Counted from the stretch's first letter, positions 1 through 8,490 are shown. The stretch: 18,028 bases of DNA from Candidatus Pacearchaeota archaeon CG11_big_fil_rev_8_21_14_0_20_30_13 (GCA_002762735.1 PCVV01000041.1:21973-40000); one strand, 5' to 3'. The notes: a model not told the origin generated them from the sequence alone. A program made the numbers and translations.

Positions 1-1622
1 AAATAGATTATCTTTTTTCCTTTAAGTTTCTCTTTGGCATAAAATTGCTTTAGTCCTGCACAGATAATCCTTGTTCCTAGTTCTCCAACGTCTAGAGTGA
101 GCTTGTACAATTTATCTGCCCCTTCAACATCTTCAACCTTTTCTATTTTTGCAACCCTCAAATCAAGTTTTTCCCAATCTGAGAATTCAACTTCTTTCGT
201 ATCCATAATCCCTTGAATTTTCAAAACTTTATTAGTCTTTTCATTAATTGGTACATCAATTTTTGAAAATAAAGATTCACTTTTCTTTATTTTAGCTTGA
301 TTGAATTGTTTTTTAATCTTCTCTGAACTTTCAGGAATAAAAGGATAAAGTAATTCTGAAATTTTTAAGATGGATTCTTTCAATTCAAAAAGTATTTTTT
401 TATCCCCCGTTTCCCAAGGCTTTTTATCTTGAACATATTCATTACATCTATCAATAAAAGCAAAAATTTCATTTAGAGCCTTATCGAGTTCTAATTTTTC
501 AATAAATGAGTTTACCTTTTTTTCATTTAATTTTTTTATCAACTTATTTTCAGTTTTTGATATTCCGTTTTTTTCAATCAATCCTGAAACACGACTAACT
601 AAATTTCCCAATTTATTTGCAAGTTCATTATTATATCTTTTAATCAAAAGGTCTTCGGAATAATCTGAATCCTCAAAAATTGAAGAACGAAGTAAAGAAT
701 ATCTCACTGAATCTGCACCATAGTTCTCTATCAATCCAATCGGATCAATTACATTTCCCAAACTCTTTGACATTTTTTTACCATCCGTATTTAGATATCC
801 ATGAACAACAAGTTTTTTTGGGAGTTCATACTCCGCAGAGAGTAATAGTGCCGGCCAAATAACGGAATGGAACCAATTAATTCCTTTACCAATAATGTGA
901 ACATCTGCAGGCCAATTTCCAGACGCTCCAGAAACATAATTGATTAGTGCATCAATCCAAACCCAAATTGTATACTGAGGATCATTGGGAAATTTTATTC
1001 CCCATTCTGAATCTTTTCTACTCACGCAAACATCCTTCAATCCCTCATTTATTCTTGATAAAACTTCATTAGCTCTAAATTTTGGAACAACATATTTAGG
1101 AATTATTTTTTTTAGATTTTTTTCATACTTACTTAATCTAAAAAAATAAGCTTCTTCACTTCTAAGCTCAGGAATTTTATTATGCTCTGGACATTTCCCA
1201 TCTACCAAATCTTTTTCAGTGTAATATGCCTCACAACCTACACAATAAAGTCCTTCATATGTTCCCTTATATATGTCACCTTTCTTTATAATTTTTTCAA
1301 CGATCTCTTTAACAACTAGAGAATGTTCTTTATCTGTAGTTCTAATAAACTTTGAATGAGATAAATTCAATTTTTGGCAAAGTTCCAAAAAAGAAGCTGA
1401 ATTTCCATCCACAAAATCTTTTATGGGAATTCCCGCTTTTTCGGCCGCTTGAACATTTTTTTGAGCATTTTCATCAACTCCAGTTAAAAAGAAAACTTCT
1501 TTTCCTTGCTGCCTATTCCATCTTGCAAAAACATCTGCTAAAACCTTTTCAAAAGCGTGACCAATGTGAGGTTTTGCATTAACATAATCTATAGCGGTAG
1601 TAATATAAAATTTCTTTTTCAT
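1..1622 (-). CDS. metG: Methionyl-tRNA synthetase, bacterial-type, 3' end cut by window edge
   Basis: This gene charges tRNA-Met with methionine in the cytoplasm. Reading the minus strand from the ATG at 1622 gives 540 codons open to the edge. The class I signature PHIGHA lies near residue 18, a single zinc-knuckle region (YCVGC then KCPEH) in the connective domain, and the signature DGKKMSKS near residue 285. The anticodon-binding helical domain follows. The last ~75 residues before the edge (from about IQGIMDTKEVEFSDWEKLDL) are an EMAP/Arc1p-type tRNA-binding OB domain, as in many bacterial dimeric enzymes. KMSKS, the TGVDENAQKN segment and the single knuckle match the short bacterial family rather than the usual archaeal enzyme, which has KFSKS and two knuckles. 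Identity is certain; bacterial affinity is judged from motifs only. The gene is divergent from the zinc-ribbon/Hsp20 gene. Confidence 0.95.
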   Translation of the reverse strand, partial: MKKKFYITTAIDYVNAKPHIGHAFEKVLADVFARWNRQQGKEVFFLTGVDENAQKNVQAAEKAGIPIKDFVDGNSASFLELCQKLNLSHSKFIRTTDKEHSLVVKEIVEKIIKKGDIYKGTYEGLYCVGCEAYYTEKDLVDGKCPEHNKIPELRSEEAYFFRLSKYEKNLKKIIPKYVVPKFRANEVLSRINEGLKDVCVSRKDSEWGIKFPNDPQYTIWVWIDALINYVSGASGNWPADVHIIGKGINWFHSVIWPALLLSAEYELPKKLVVHGYLNTDGKKMSKSLGNVIDPIGLIENYGADSVRYSLLRSSIFEDSDYSEDLLIKRYNNELANKLGNLVSRVSGLIEKNGISKTENKLIKKLNEKKVNSFIEKLELDKALNEIFAFIDRCNEYVQDKKPWETGDKKILFELKESILKISELLYPFIPESSEKIKKQFNQAKIKKSESLFSKIDVPINEKTNKVLKIQGIMDTKEVEFSDWEKLDLRVAKIEKVEDVEGADKLYKLTLDVGELGTRIICAGLKQFYAKEKLKGKKIIY

Positions 1623-1642
1623 GTAAAAACCAAAGAGATTAC

Positions 1643-1651
1643 ATATAAAAA
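1643..1651 (-). promoter_or_regulatory. TATA-like box of metG
   Basis: On the minus strand the run TTTTTATAT starts 29 nt before the metG ATG, giving an apparently leaderless transcript. It shares the 121-nt divergent intergenic region with the gene at 1744. Confidence 0.6.
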
Positions 1652-1716
1652 ACCTATTATTTCTATTTTTAATCCACAAAGTTTTAAAATACAGCTCTAT
1701 TAAGAAAGAAAAATCA

Positions 1717-1724
1717 TTTAAAAA
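1717..1724 (+). promoter_or_regulatory. TATA-like box of the zinc-ribbon/Hsp20 gene
   Basis: TTTAAAAA begins 27 nt before the ATG at 1744; no Shine-Dalgarno sequence lies between. Confidence 0.55.
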
Positions 1725-1743
1725 GAAGATTCTTAATAATTAA

Positions 1744-2373
1744 ATGCTAAGTAGAAAAAAATGTAAAATTTGTAAAGAGAAAGTTAAAAGAAGTCATAAC
1801 TTCTGTCCCAATTGCGGATCTCAAATAAAAGAGAATGAGAATTCTTGGGGCCTTTTAGGAAAAAATGATTCGATTGAAGAAAAACCAGGAATTATTGAAG
1901 GATTTGGAGATAAAATAATCAACAAAATGATCTCCAGTACATTCAAAATGCTTGAAAAAGAAATGACAAAAAATTTTCAGCAGGGACAAAAGGTCCCAAT
2001 GGGAAATATGAGACTAATGATCAATGGAAAAGAAATTAATTCAACTCAAATTAAACCTTCTAAAAAAGATCCAAATGTGAAATTTCTTCCAATTGATTTT
2101 TCAGAAGAAAACCTTGAAAAGTGGAAAAAAATAAAAAAGAAGGAACCAAAATCAAAATTAAAAAGAGTCGAAGACAAAATTGAGTACGAAGTAGAAATTC
2201 CAGGAGTAAAATCAATTAAGGATATCTCAATTATAAAACTTGAAAACAGCCTAGAAATTAAAGCAGTTTCGGAAAAAACAGGATACATAAAAAGAATTCC
2301 TATCGACCTTCCATTAAAAAAATATTCATTGGTAAAGGGTATTTTAACTCTTGAACTCGATGTTTTGAATTAA
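1744..2373 (+). CDS. Zinc-ribbon protein with C-terminal Hsp20/alpha-crystallin-like domain
   Basis: The product is 209 residues. A C4 zinc ribbon is at the N-terminus (C7, C10, C21, C24; pairs CKIC and CPNC). A charged, helix-prone middle follows (about residues 30-135). The last ~68 residues resemble an Hsp20/CS-type beta sandwich: an EIPGVKSIKDISIIKLENS-type stretch, then IPIDLPL and a closing GILTLEL that looks like the conserved G-x-L motif of small heat-shock proteins. The C-terminal IxI tail typical of oligomeric sHsps is not seen. There are no membrane segments. The fold assignment comes from pattern only; a chaperone or adaptor role is inference. It stands alone between metG (divergent) and tRNA-Ile. 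Confidence 0.7.
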   Translation: MLSRKKCKICKEKVKRSHNFCPNCGSQIKENENSWGLLGKNDSIEEKPGIIEGFGDKIINKMISSTFKMLEKEMTKNFQQGQKVPMGNMRLMINGKEINSTQIKPSKKDPNVKFLPIDFSEENLEKWKKIKKKEPKSKLKRVEDKIEYEVEIPGVKSIKDISIIKLENSLEIKAVSEKTGYIKRIPIDLPLKKYSLVKGILTLELDVLN

Positions 2374-2389
2374 TTCTGCATTGATAAAT

Positions 2390-2397
2390 TTTATAAA
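2390..2397 (+). promoter_or_regulatory. TATA box of tRNA-Ile
   Basis: TTTATAAA begins 38 nt before the mature tRNA, so transcription would start about 9 nt upstream of the tRNA 5' end and leave a short leader for RNase P. Confidence 0.6.
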
Positions 2398-2427
2398 CGA
2401 AGAAATTTTAACTTTTGAGTATCAGAT

Positions 2428-2501
2428 GATCCTGTAGCTCAGCCTGGTAGAGCGCTGCTCTGATAAGGCAGAGGTCCACGGTTCAAATCCGTGCAGGATC
2501 A
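2428..2501 (+). tRNA. tRNA-Ile (anticodon GAT)
   Basis: The 74-nt cloverleaf has a perfect 7-bp acceptor stem (GATCCTG with CAGGATC) and discriminator A. The D arm holds TAGCTCAGCCTGGTAGAGC. A 5-bp anticodon stem closes the loop CTGATAA, placing GAT at positions 34-36. The T arm contains GGTTCAAATCC. CCA is not encoded. The gene has no intron. Confidence 0.97.
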
Positions 2502-2508
2502 TTTTTTC
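2502..2508 (+). terminator. T-run after tRNA-Ile
   Basis: ATTTTTT directly follows the discriminator base. Archaeal RNA polymerase can stop at short T runs, and the L15e box begins 11 nt later, so a stop here is plausible. Confidence 0.5.
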
Positions 2509-2518
2509 TACAAAAACC

Positions 2519-2526
2519 TTTAAAAA
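2519..2526 (+). promoter_or_regulatory. TATA-like box of rpl15e
   Basis: TTTAAAAA begins 29 nt before the ATG at 2548, only 17 nt after the tRNA end, so L15e has its own promoter despite the tight packing. Confidence 0.6.
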
Positions 2527-2547
2527 CCAAATCTTTCTCTAACTTCC

Positions 2548-3153
2548 ATGGTACACGGATTATATTATTATATAAAACAAGCTTGGAAAAAGCCAGATGC
2601 TAAAACTCTTAGAGATAGAATGACTGAATGGAGGGCAGGAAATGTTTTTACAATCGTCGAAAAACCATTAAGATTAGATCGGGCAAGAGGACTTGGTTAT
2701 AAAGATAAAAAGGGATTTGTGATTGTTCGAATTAGAGTTAAAAGAGGCGGACATAAAAGATCAAGACCAAACAAAGGAAGAAGAAGTAAGAGACTCCACA
2801 CAAGAAAAAATTTAACTATGAGTTATAAGTGGATTGCTGAACAAAGAGTTTCAAAAAAATTCTCTAATCTTGAAGTTTTAAATTCTTATGAAATTGGAAA
2901 AGATGGAATGAATTATTTTTATGAAGTTATTTGTGTTGATCCAAGCAAAGCTGAAATTAAGTCCGATAAAAATATAAACTGGATAACAAAACCAGAAAAT
3001 CAGAATAGACCTGAAAGAGGATTAACTTCTGCTGCTAAAAAATCAAGGGGATTAAGAGATAAAAGCCCAACTTCAAATGTAAGACCTTCAATTGGTGCAG
3101 GAAAGAGAAGAAAATCAAGAAATGAAGGCGTAAGAAAAAAAAATAAATTGTAA
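2548..3153 (+). CDS. rpl15e: 50S ribosomal protein L15e
   Basis: This is an archaeal/eukaryotic-type protein of the large ribosomal subunit, 201 residues, close to the family's usual ~190-200. It is very basic and opens with the family's typical GLYYYIKQAWKKP stretch. The core has RARGLGYKDKKGFVIVRIRV and RGGHKRSRPNKGRRSK, followed by a central segment ending YKWIAEQRVSKKFSNLEVLN and a VDPSK motif. The C-terminal tail GLTSAAKKSRGLRDK plus a Lys/Arg-rich end is the known rRNA-binding extension. The family has no bacterial counterpart, so this gene is a strong domain marker. Confidence 0.98.
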   Translation: MVHGLYYYIKQAWKKPDAKTLRDRMTEWRAGNVFTIVEKPLRLDRARGLGYKDKKGFVIVRIRVKRGGHKRSRPNKGRRSKRLHTRKNLTMSYKWIAEQRVSKKFSNLEVLNSYEIGKDGMNYFYEVICVDPSKAEIKSDKNINWITKPENQNRPERGLTSAAKKSRGLRDKSPTSNVRPSIGAGKRRKSRNEGVRKKNKL

Positions 3154-3200
3154 AAATTTCTCTAATAATTTTAAAAAAAGATGAAAATCTTCCGAAAACT

Positions 3201-3208
3201 ATTTAAAC
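3201..3208 (+). promoter_or_regulatory. TATA-like box of the SOD gene
   Basis: ATTTAAAC begins 39 nt before the ATG at 3240, ten more than for most genes here. Transcription would start near 3230 with a leader of about 10 nt. Confidence 0.55.
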
Positions 3209-3228
3209 ATATGAATCTTTTTTCATAT
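3209..3228. promoter_or_regulatory. Perfect 7-bp inverted repeat in the SOD promoter (candidate operator)
   Basis: ATATGAA and TTCATAT are separated by 6 bases (TCTTTT). The palindrome fills the space between the TATA box and the predicted transcription start, where a bound dimeric repressor would block polymerase. Operator function is inference; no binding protein can be named. Confidence 0.4.
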
Positions 3229-3239
3229 ATCTAATAAAA

Positions 3240-3845
3240 ATGATATATCAATTAAAACCCCTTGGTTATGCGTATGATTCACTTGAACCCTATATAGATA
3301 AAGAGACTATGGAGATTCACCATTCAAAGCACCATCAAGGATATGTAAATAAACTTAATCTTGCACTTGAAAAAAATCTAAATTTACAAGAAAAACCAAT
3401 TAGTGAAATTTTAAAAGATTTAAATTCAATTCCAGAAAATATAAGATCCTCCGTTATGAATAATGGTGGAGGAGTTTATAATCACGATTTTTTTTGGTCA
3501 ATTTTAAAAAAGAAAATTGCTCCAAAAGGAGAAATCATTGAAGAGTTAAACAAAAAATTTGGATCCTTTGAAGAATTTAAAAATCAATTTACAAATTCTG
3601 CAACAACCCTTTTTGGAAGTGGTTGGACATGGTTAGTTTTGGAAAATAATGAACTAAAAATAATTCAAACAAAAAATCAAGATTCCCCTATTTCAAAAAA
3701 TCAAATCCCATTAATTGCAATTGACGTTTGGGAACATGCTTATTACTTAAAATATCAAAATAAACGGCCAGAATACATTGAAAATTTTTTTAATATAATC
3801 AATTGGGAAAAAGTGAATCATCTATTTTTAGAATCTAAAAAATAA
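3240..3845 (+). CDS. Superoxide dismutase, Fe/Mn family, Mn-type residues
   Basis: The enzyme converts superoxide to oxygen and hydrogen peroxide in the cytoplasm; there is no signal peptide. It has 201 residues, normal for the family. The four metal ligands are all present: H27 (in EIHHSKHHQGY), H82 (in GGGVYNHDFFW), D162 and H166 (in DVWEHAYYL). The gateway residues H31 and Y35 are also kept. A Gly-rich GGG before the second ligand and Gln147 in NQDSP match the Mn-type outer sphere, whereas Fe-types place the glutamine near the second ligand. Actual metal use could still be cambialistic. It is a single gene with its own promoter. Confidence 0.96.
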   Translation: MIYQLKPLGYAYDSLEPYIDKETMEIHHSKHHQGYVNKLNLALEKNLNLQEKPISEILKDLNSIPENIRSSVMNNGGGVYNHDFFWSILKKKIAPKGEIIEELNKKFGSFEEFKNQFTNSATTLFGSGWTWLVLENNELKIIQTKNQDSPISKNQIPLIAIDVWEHAYYLKYQNKRPEYIENFFNIINWEKVNHLFLESKK

Positions 3846-3854
3846 AACCCAAAC

Positions 3855-3862
3855 ATTAAAAA
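3855..3862 (+). promoter_or_regulatory. TATA-like box of the ligase gene
   Basis: ATTAAAAA begins 30 nt before the ATG at 3885. Confidence 0.5.
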
Positions 3863-3884
3863 CATCATTTAAGTTAGATGAATT

Positions 3885-5591
3885 ATGAGGTATGAAAAGC
3901 TTGCAAAGGTTTACGAAGAACTTTCACAAACCACCAAAAGATTAGAGAAAATTGATATTCTTTCAAAATTTTTAGAAACAGTTTCCATAGAAGATTCAGA
4001 TATATTATATCTTTTGCAGGGAGATATTTATCCAACTTATGACGAAAGAAAAATAGGGATTTCTAATCAAATAGCAATTAAAGCAATTTCAAAAGCTACA
4101 GGAACTGATTCAAAAAAAGTAGTTTTATCATGGAAAAAAATTGGAGACATTGGAGAAGTTGCAAAAGATTTAACAAAAGGAAAGAAGCAAACAACTCTCG
4201 CAACTCACCTTTTAACCACAAAAAAAGTAATTGAAAATTTGAGAAAACTTCCCGAGCTTATAGGAAAAGGAACTGTTGATAAAAAGCTATCCTTGATTAC
4301 TGAACTTTTAACTTCAGCAAACCCCACTGAATCACTCTACTTGGTAAGAACTTTAATTGGAGATTTGAGAATAGGAGTTCAAGAATCAACAATAAAATAT
4401 TCTATATTAAAAGCTTTTTTCAAAAATAATAAAGAATACGAAGAAGAAATTCAAAAAGCAATTGATAGATCTAATGACTTGAAAGAAGTTTTCGAAGCTT
4501 CAAAAAATGGAAAATTAGAAGATTTGGAACAAATAAAATTGCAAGTAGGAAAACCTATTAAAGCAATGCTTGCCCAAAAAGCAAATAGTATCGAAGATGC
4601 ATTTAAACATCTTGGAAAACCATTGGCAATTGAATATAAATACGACGGATTCAGGCTTTTAATTCATAAAAAAGGAAATGAGATTAGCCTCTTCACAAGG
4701 AGTTTAGAAAATGTAACAAATCAGTTTCCAGAAGTTATTTCATACATAAAAGAATTTGTAAAAGGAGACTCTTTTATTTTAGATTCTGAAGCAGTGGGAT
4801 ACGACAAAAAAACAAAAAGGTATACTGATTTTCAGGCAATTTCTCAAAGAATAAAAAGAAAGTATGAAATCAAAAAATTATCTGAAAAATTACCTGTTGA
4901 AGTAAATGTTTTTGATATTTTATATTATAATGGAAAAAATGAACTTGAAACGCCATTCCAAAAAAGAGCCGAATTGATTAGAAAAATAATTACTGAACAC
5001 CCATACAAACTTATTGTTTCAAAAATGAAGATTACTTCTAATGAAAAAGAAGTAAAAGAATTTTATAAAAAAGCATTAAAAGATAATCAAGAAGGAATTA
5101 TGTTCAAAAATCTTGAAGCTCCTTACAAACCTGGAAGAAGGGTTGGGAATATGCTAAAACTAAAACCTGAAACAAATGATCTTGATTTGGTCATAACTGG
5201 GGCAGAATGGGGAACTGGAAAAAGAGCGGGATGGCTTTCATCATTTATTCTTTCATGTAAAAACGAAAATGAATTTTTAGAAATCGGAAAAGTTGGAACA
5301 GGAGTAAAAGAAAAATCTAAAGAAGGGGTTGGATTCGACGAACTAAACGAAAAATTAAAACCATTAATTATAAAAGAAAGCGGAAAAGAAGTGAAACTAA
5401 AACCTAGCATTGTGGTTTCTATCCATTATCAAGATATTCAAAAATCCCCTAATTATGCTTCCGGGTGGGCTCTTAGGTTTCCAAGAATAACTGCTCTTAG
5501 GAATGATCGGGGAACACATGATATTGCAACTCTTGAAGAAATAGAAAAAGACTTTATTACCCAAAGATCAAAAAATTATAAATATAACTAA
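3885..5591 (+). CDS. lig: ATP-dependent DNA ligase
   Basis: This enzyme seals nicks between Okazaki fragments and in repair using ATP. The product has 568 residues, typical of archaeal ligase I-like enzymes. A helical DNA-binding domain occupies about residues 1-215. The nucleotidyltransferase domain carries motif I EYKYDGFR with the adenylated lysine K252, motif III in FILDSEAVGYD, motif IV EGIMFK and motif V LKLKPE. The OB-fold domain follows from about residue 430, including WGTGKRAGWLSSF and ending in the LRFPRITALRND segment common to this family. All catalytic motifs are intact. The neighbouring tbp, mcm and rpa genes place it in a replication block. Confidence 0.98.
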   Translation: MRYEKLAKVYEELSQTTKRLEKIDILSKFLETVSIEDSDILYLLQGDIYPTYDERKIGISNQIAIKAISKATGTDSKKVVLSWKKIGDIGEVAKDLTKGKKQTTLATHLLTTKKVIENLRKLPELIGKGTVDKKLSLITELLTSANPTESLYLVRTLIGDLRIGVQESTIKYSILKAFFKNNKEYEEEIQKAIDRSNDLKEVFEASKNGKLEDLEQIKLQVGKPIKAMLAQKANSIEDAFKHLGKPLAIEYKYDGFRLLIHKKGNEISLFTRSLENVTNQFPEVISYIKEFVKGDSFILDSEAVGYDKKTKRYTDFQAISQRIKRKYEIKKLSEKLPVEVNVFDILYYNGKNELETPFQKRAELIRKIITEHPYKLIVSKMKITSNEKEVKEFYKKALKDNQEGIMFKNLEAPYKPGRRVGNMLKLKPETNDLDLVITGAEWGTGKRAGWLSSFILSCKNENEFLEIGKVGTGVKEKSKEGVGFDELNEKLKPLIIKESGKEVKLKPSIVVSIHYQDIQKSPNYASGWALRFPRITALRNDRGTHDIATLEEIEKDFITQRSKNYKYN

Positions 5592-5620
5592 GATAAATCA
5601 ATATTTTTCTTAAAAAAACC

Positions 5621-5628
5621 TTTATAAA
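5621..5628 (+). promoter_or_regulatory. TATA box of tbp
   Basis: TTTATAAA begins 29 nt before the tbp ATG, so the gene for the TATA-binding protein has a consensus-like box of its own. Confidence 0.65.
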
Positions 5629-5649
5629 CCTCTTTTTTCTTTAAAAAGG

Positions 5650-6231
5650 ATGTCCGAGAAAAATCAGTCAAAGTCTAAAAAAACTTCTGAATATAAAATT
5701 CAAAATATTGTTGCTACAACTTCTCTTGAAAAACCAGTTCCATTAACTAAACTTGCAAGAACTCAACCAAATACTGAATACAATCCAGAAACTTTTCCGG
5801 GATTAGTTTTAAGAATTAAAGAACCTAAATCAGCAGTTTTAGTTTTTTCATCAGGAAATTTAGTTTGTACTGGAACAAAATCTCTTTCACAAGTTAGAAA
5901 AGTAATTGATGAAGTAATAAAACAATTAAAAAAAGTAAATGTTAAAATTACAATTGTTCCAAAAATAACAGTTCAAAATATAGTTGCATCTGGAACAATT
6001 AATCTTCAGCTTAATTTAAATTATCTTGCATTGGAAATGGAAAATACTGAATACGAACCTGAACAATTTCCAGGATTAGTTTACAAACTTGAAGATTCAA
6101 ATGCAACATTTCTCCTTTTTTCAAATGGAAAATTAGTTTGTACTGGAACAAAGAACAAACAACAATTAGAAGATTCTATGACTCAACTTCTAAAAAACAT
6201 AAAGGCAATTCTTAAGAATTATAAAAAATGA
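5650..6231 (+). CDS. tbp: TATA-box-binding protein (TBP)
   Basis: TBP binds and bends promoter TATA boxes and recruits TFB and RNA polymerase. The 193-residue protein shows the classic duplicated saddle: repeat 1 at about residues 18-100 and repeat 2 at about 107-190. Each repeat has NIVA near its start, then (E/Q)xFPGLV and F-S-x-G-(N/K)-LVCTGTK. The DNA-kinking phenylalanines are present in both repeats (FPGLV, LVFSSG, FPGLV, LLFSNG). A short charged N-terminal tail (MSEKNQSKSKKTSEYK) precedes the core, and there is no acidic C-terminal tail. It is a single copy in this window. Confidence 0.98.
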   Translation: MSEKNQSKSKKTSEYKIQNIVATTSLEKPVPLTKLARTQPNTEYNPETFPGLVLRIKEPKSAVLVFSSGNLVCTGTKSLSQVRKVIDEVIKQLKKVNVKITIVPKITVQNIVASGTINLQLNLNYLALEMENTEYEPEQFPGLVYKLEDSNATFLLFSNGKLVCTGTKNKQQLEDSMTQLLKNIKAILKNYKK

Positions 6232-6287
6232 GTTTAGTCTGCTAGAGATAAATAATCATTAAAACCACTTCTTAGTCCACAATTATT

Positions 6288-6295
6288 TTTATAAA
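6288..6295 (+). promoter_or_regulatory. TATA box of mcm
   Basis: TTTATAAA begins 29 nt before the ATG at 6317. Confidence 0.65.
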
Positions 6296-6316
6296 CAAAA
6301 CATCCATTTCTTTTGC

Positions 6317-8389
6317 ATGGATGAAATAGATTTTACTCAAGAACCAGATGAAGGAATTATGGAACAAAAAAGACCTGAACAAAGTTCAAAGCAAGAAGAG
6401 CTTATTCTAGAGTCAAAAAGATTTATTGATTCTTATAAAAAAGAATTAAAATCCTCTTTAAGAGATGAAAATAATGTAGTTTATGTAGACTTTATGGAAA
6501 TTGCAGAAGAATCTCCCATGCTTTCCGAAGAATTAATGAAAAATCCAGAAGAGGCCCTTAGAATTTTGGAGATCGCAATTGAAGAAATGGGTTTAATTGA
6601 AAATGTTAGAGTCAGACTTTTTAATCTTCAAAAATCAGATGAAGTTTTAGTTAGAAACATAAGATCAAAACACCTAAATGAATTAATTTTAATTGAAGGA
6701 ATAATTCGTCAATCATCAGATGTTAGACCACAAGTGGTAAACGCAAAATTTGAATGTCCAAGCTGTGGAACAGTTATTTCTGTATTACAAATAGAAAAAA
6801 AATTTCGTGAGCCTAGTCGGTGTTCCTGTGGTAGAAGAGGAGGATTTAAATTAATTTCAAAAGAAATGGTCGACACACAAAGACTTATTATCGAAGAAGC
6901 TCCAGACATGCTACATGGAGGAGAACAACCAAAGAGAATTAATGTTTTTGTAAAAGAAGATTTAGTTGAACCAAAAATGGAAGAGAGAACAACTCCTGGA
7001 GCACGTGTTAAGGTAATTGGGATTTTGAAAGAAGTACCAGTTCCACTTTCAACAGGAGGAATGTCAACTCGTTTTGAATTGGCAATTGAAGTAAATAACA
7101 TTATTCCCATGGAAGAAACTTTTGAAGAATTGGACATTTCAGAAGAAGATGAACAACAAATTCAAGAATTAGCTGCAGATCCAAAATTAAGAGAAAAACT
7201 TAGAGATAGTATTGCTCCGAGCGTTTGGGGTTATGAAGAAATAAAAGAATCTTTACTTTTACAACTTTTTGGAGGAGTTCAAAAACAAAAAACAGATGGA
7301 CAGAAAACAAGAGGAGATATTCATATTATGATGATTGGTGATCCAGGAGTTGCAAAATCCGTGATATTAAACTTTATGGCAAACGTTTCTCCAAAAGGAA
7401 GATATATTGTAGGGAAGTCTACTTCAGGCGCAGGATTGACTGCAAGCGTTGTGAGAGATGAGTATTTGAAGGGATGGTCATTAGAAGCAGGAGCTATGGT
7501 TCTTGCAAATAAAGGATTGGTTTGCATAGATGAACTAGAAAAAATGGATCCCACAGATCAATCTGCAATGCATGAAGCAATGGAACAACAAACAGTAACA
7601 ATCTCAAAAGCAAATGTTCAGGCAACTCTTAAAGCGCAAACCTCTGTTCTTGCAGCGGCAAATCCAAAATTTGGAAGATTTGACCCTTCTCAGGGAATAG
7701 CTCAGCAAATCAATCTTCCTCCAGCATTAATTAATAGATTTGATATTATTTTTACCATGAGAGATATCCCAAATGTAGGAAATGATACCAAAGTTGCAGA
7801 CCACATTTTAGAAGAACATCAAAGAGAGGCAAAGGAGATGATAATAGATAAAAATTTGTTTAGGAAATATATTGCATATGCAAGACAAAGAATAAAACCA
7901 AAATTAACTGACGAAGCAGTAAATAAAATGAAAGAGTTTTATGTAGGACTTAGAAATAGACCCATGATTGAAGGACAAGAAATGAAATCAATTCCGATTT
8001 CGGCAAGACAACTAAATTCATTAATTAGAATGGCAGAAGCCACAGCAAAATTGAGAATGTCTGAAAAAGTCGAAGAAGAAGATGCAAAAATTGCAATTGA
8101 TTTATTAAAATATTATTTAATGCAAGTTGGATTTGATGAAGAAACTGGAGAAATTGATATTGACAAAATTTCTGGAAAAATGAAATCAAGCCAAAGAAAT
8201 AAAATTTTTCTAGTGAGAGATACAATACATAATTTAACAAAAGAATTTGGAGAATTAGTTTCCATTGAAAAAATTGAAGAAAGACTTGAAGGCAAATCTA
8301 CTCCTGAAGAAATAGAAGATGCAATTGAAAGACTTGCAAAAGAAGGAACTATCTTTAAACCCCGAAGGGGATTTGTCCAGAAATTATAA
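6317..8389 (+). CDS. mcm: MCM replicative DNA helicase
   Basis: This is the hexameric ATPase that unwinds DNA at the replication fork. It has 690 residues, a usual length for archaeal MCM, and no intein. The N-terminal domain contains a zinc site with C147, C150, C169 and C171 (CPSC and CSC). The AAA+ core has Walker A GDPGVAKS (K347), Walker B CIDELEKM, sensor 1 AAANPKFGRFDP and the arginine-finger motif NRFDIIF. A winged-helix domain closes the protein (about residues 645-690, ending EGTIFKPRRGFVQKL). That tail closely resembles the end of the next gene product. The first ~30 residues are acidic and unconserved-looking. Confidence 0.98.
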   Translation: MDEIDFTQEPDEGIMEQKRPEQSSKQEELILESKRFIDSYKKELKSSLRDENNVVYVDFMEIAEESPMLSEELMKNPEEALRILEIAIEEMGLIENVRVRLFNLQKSDEVLVRNIRSKHLNELILIEGIIRQSSDVRPQVVNAKFECPSCGTVISVLQIEKKFREPSRCSCGRRGGFKLISKEMVDTQRLIIEEAPDMLHGGEQPKRINVFVKEDLVEPKMEERTTPGARVKVIGILKEVPVPLSTGGMSTRFELAIEVNNIIPMEETFEELDISEEDEQQIQELAADPKLREKLRDSIAPSVWGYEEIKESLLLQLFGGVQKQKTDGQKTRGDIHIMMIGDPGVAKSVILNFMANVSPKGRYIVGKSTSGAGLTASVVRDEYLKGWSLEAGAMVLANKGLVCIDELEKMDPTDQSAMHEAMEQQTVTISKANVQATLKAQTSVLAAANPKFGRFDPSQGIAQQINLPPALINRFDIIFTMRDIPNVGNDTKVADHILEEHQREAKEMIIDKNLFRKYIAYARQRIKPKLTDEAVNKMKEFYVGLRNRPMIEGQEMKSIPISARQLNSLIRMAEATAKLRMSEKVEEEDAKIAIDLLKYYLMQVGFDEETGEIDIDKISGKMKSSQRNKIFLVRDTIHNLTKEFGELVSIEKIEERLEGKSTPEEIEDAIERLAKEGTIFKPRRGFVQKL

Positions 8390-8490
8390 AGGGGATTGAA
8401 ATAATTATTAAGAAACCTCCTCATTTAAAAAATTTAGAAAAAATGGAATTGCATTAGAAATTTTTAACAATTCAAGAATTTACATAAATA

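Noticed and set aside
680..1582. Plus-strand open frames (60 and 76 codons) inside the metG region
   Set aside because: They lie opposite a complete, motif-rich synthetase frame and have no recognisable domains or promoters.
6709..8424. Minus-strand open frames over mcm, up to 142 codons
   Set aside because: They are antisense shadows of a strongly conserved helicase gene, rich in Ser/Phe/Ile as expected from reversed Lys/Glu-rich codons.
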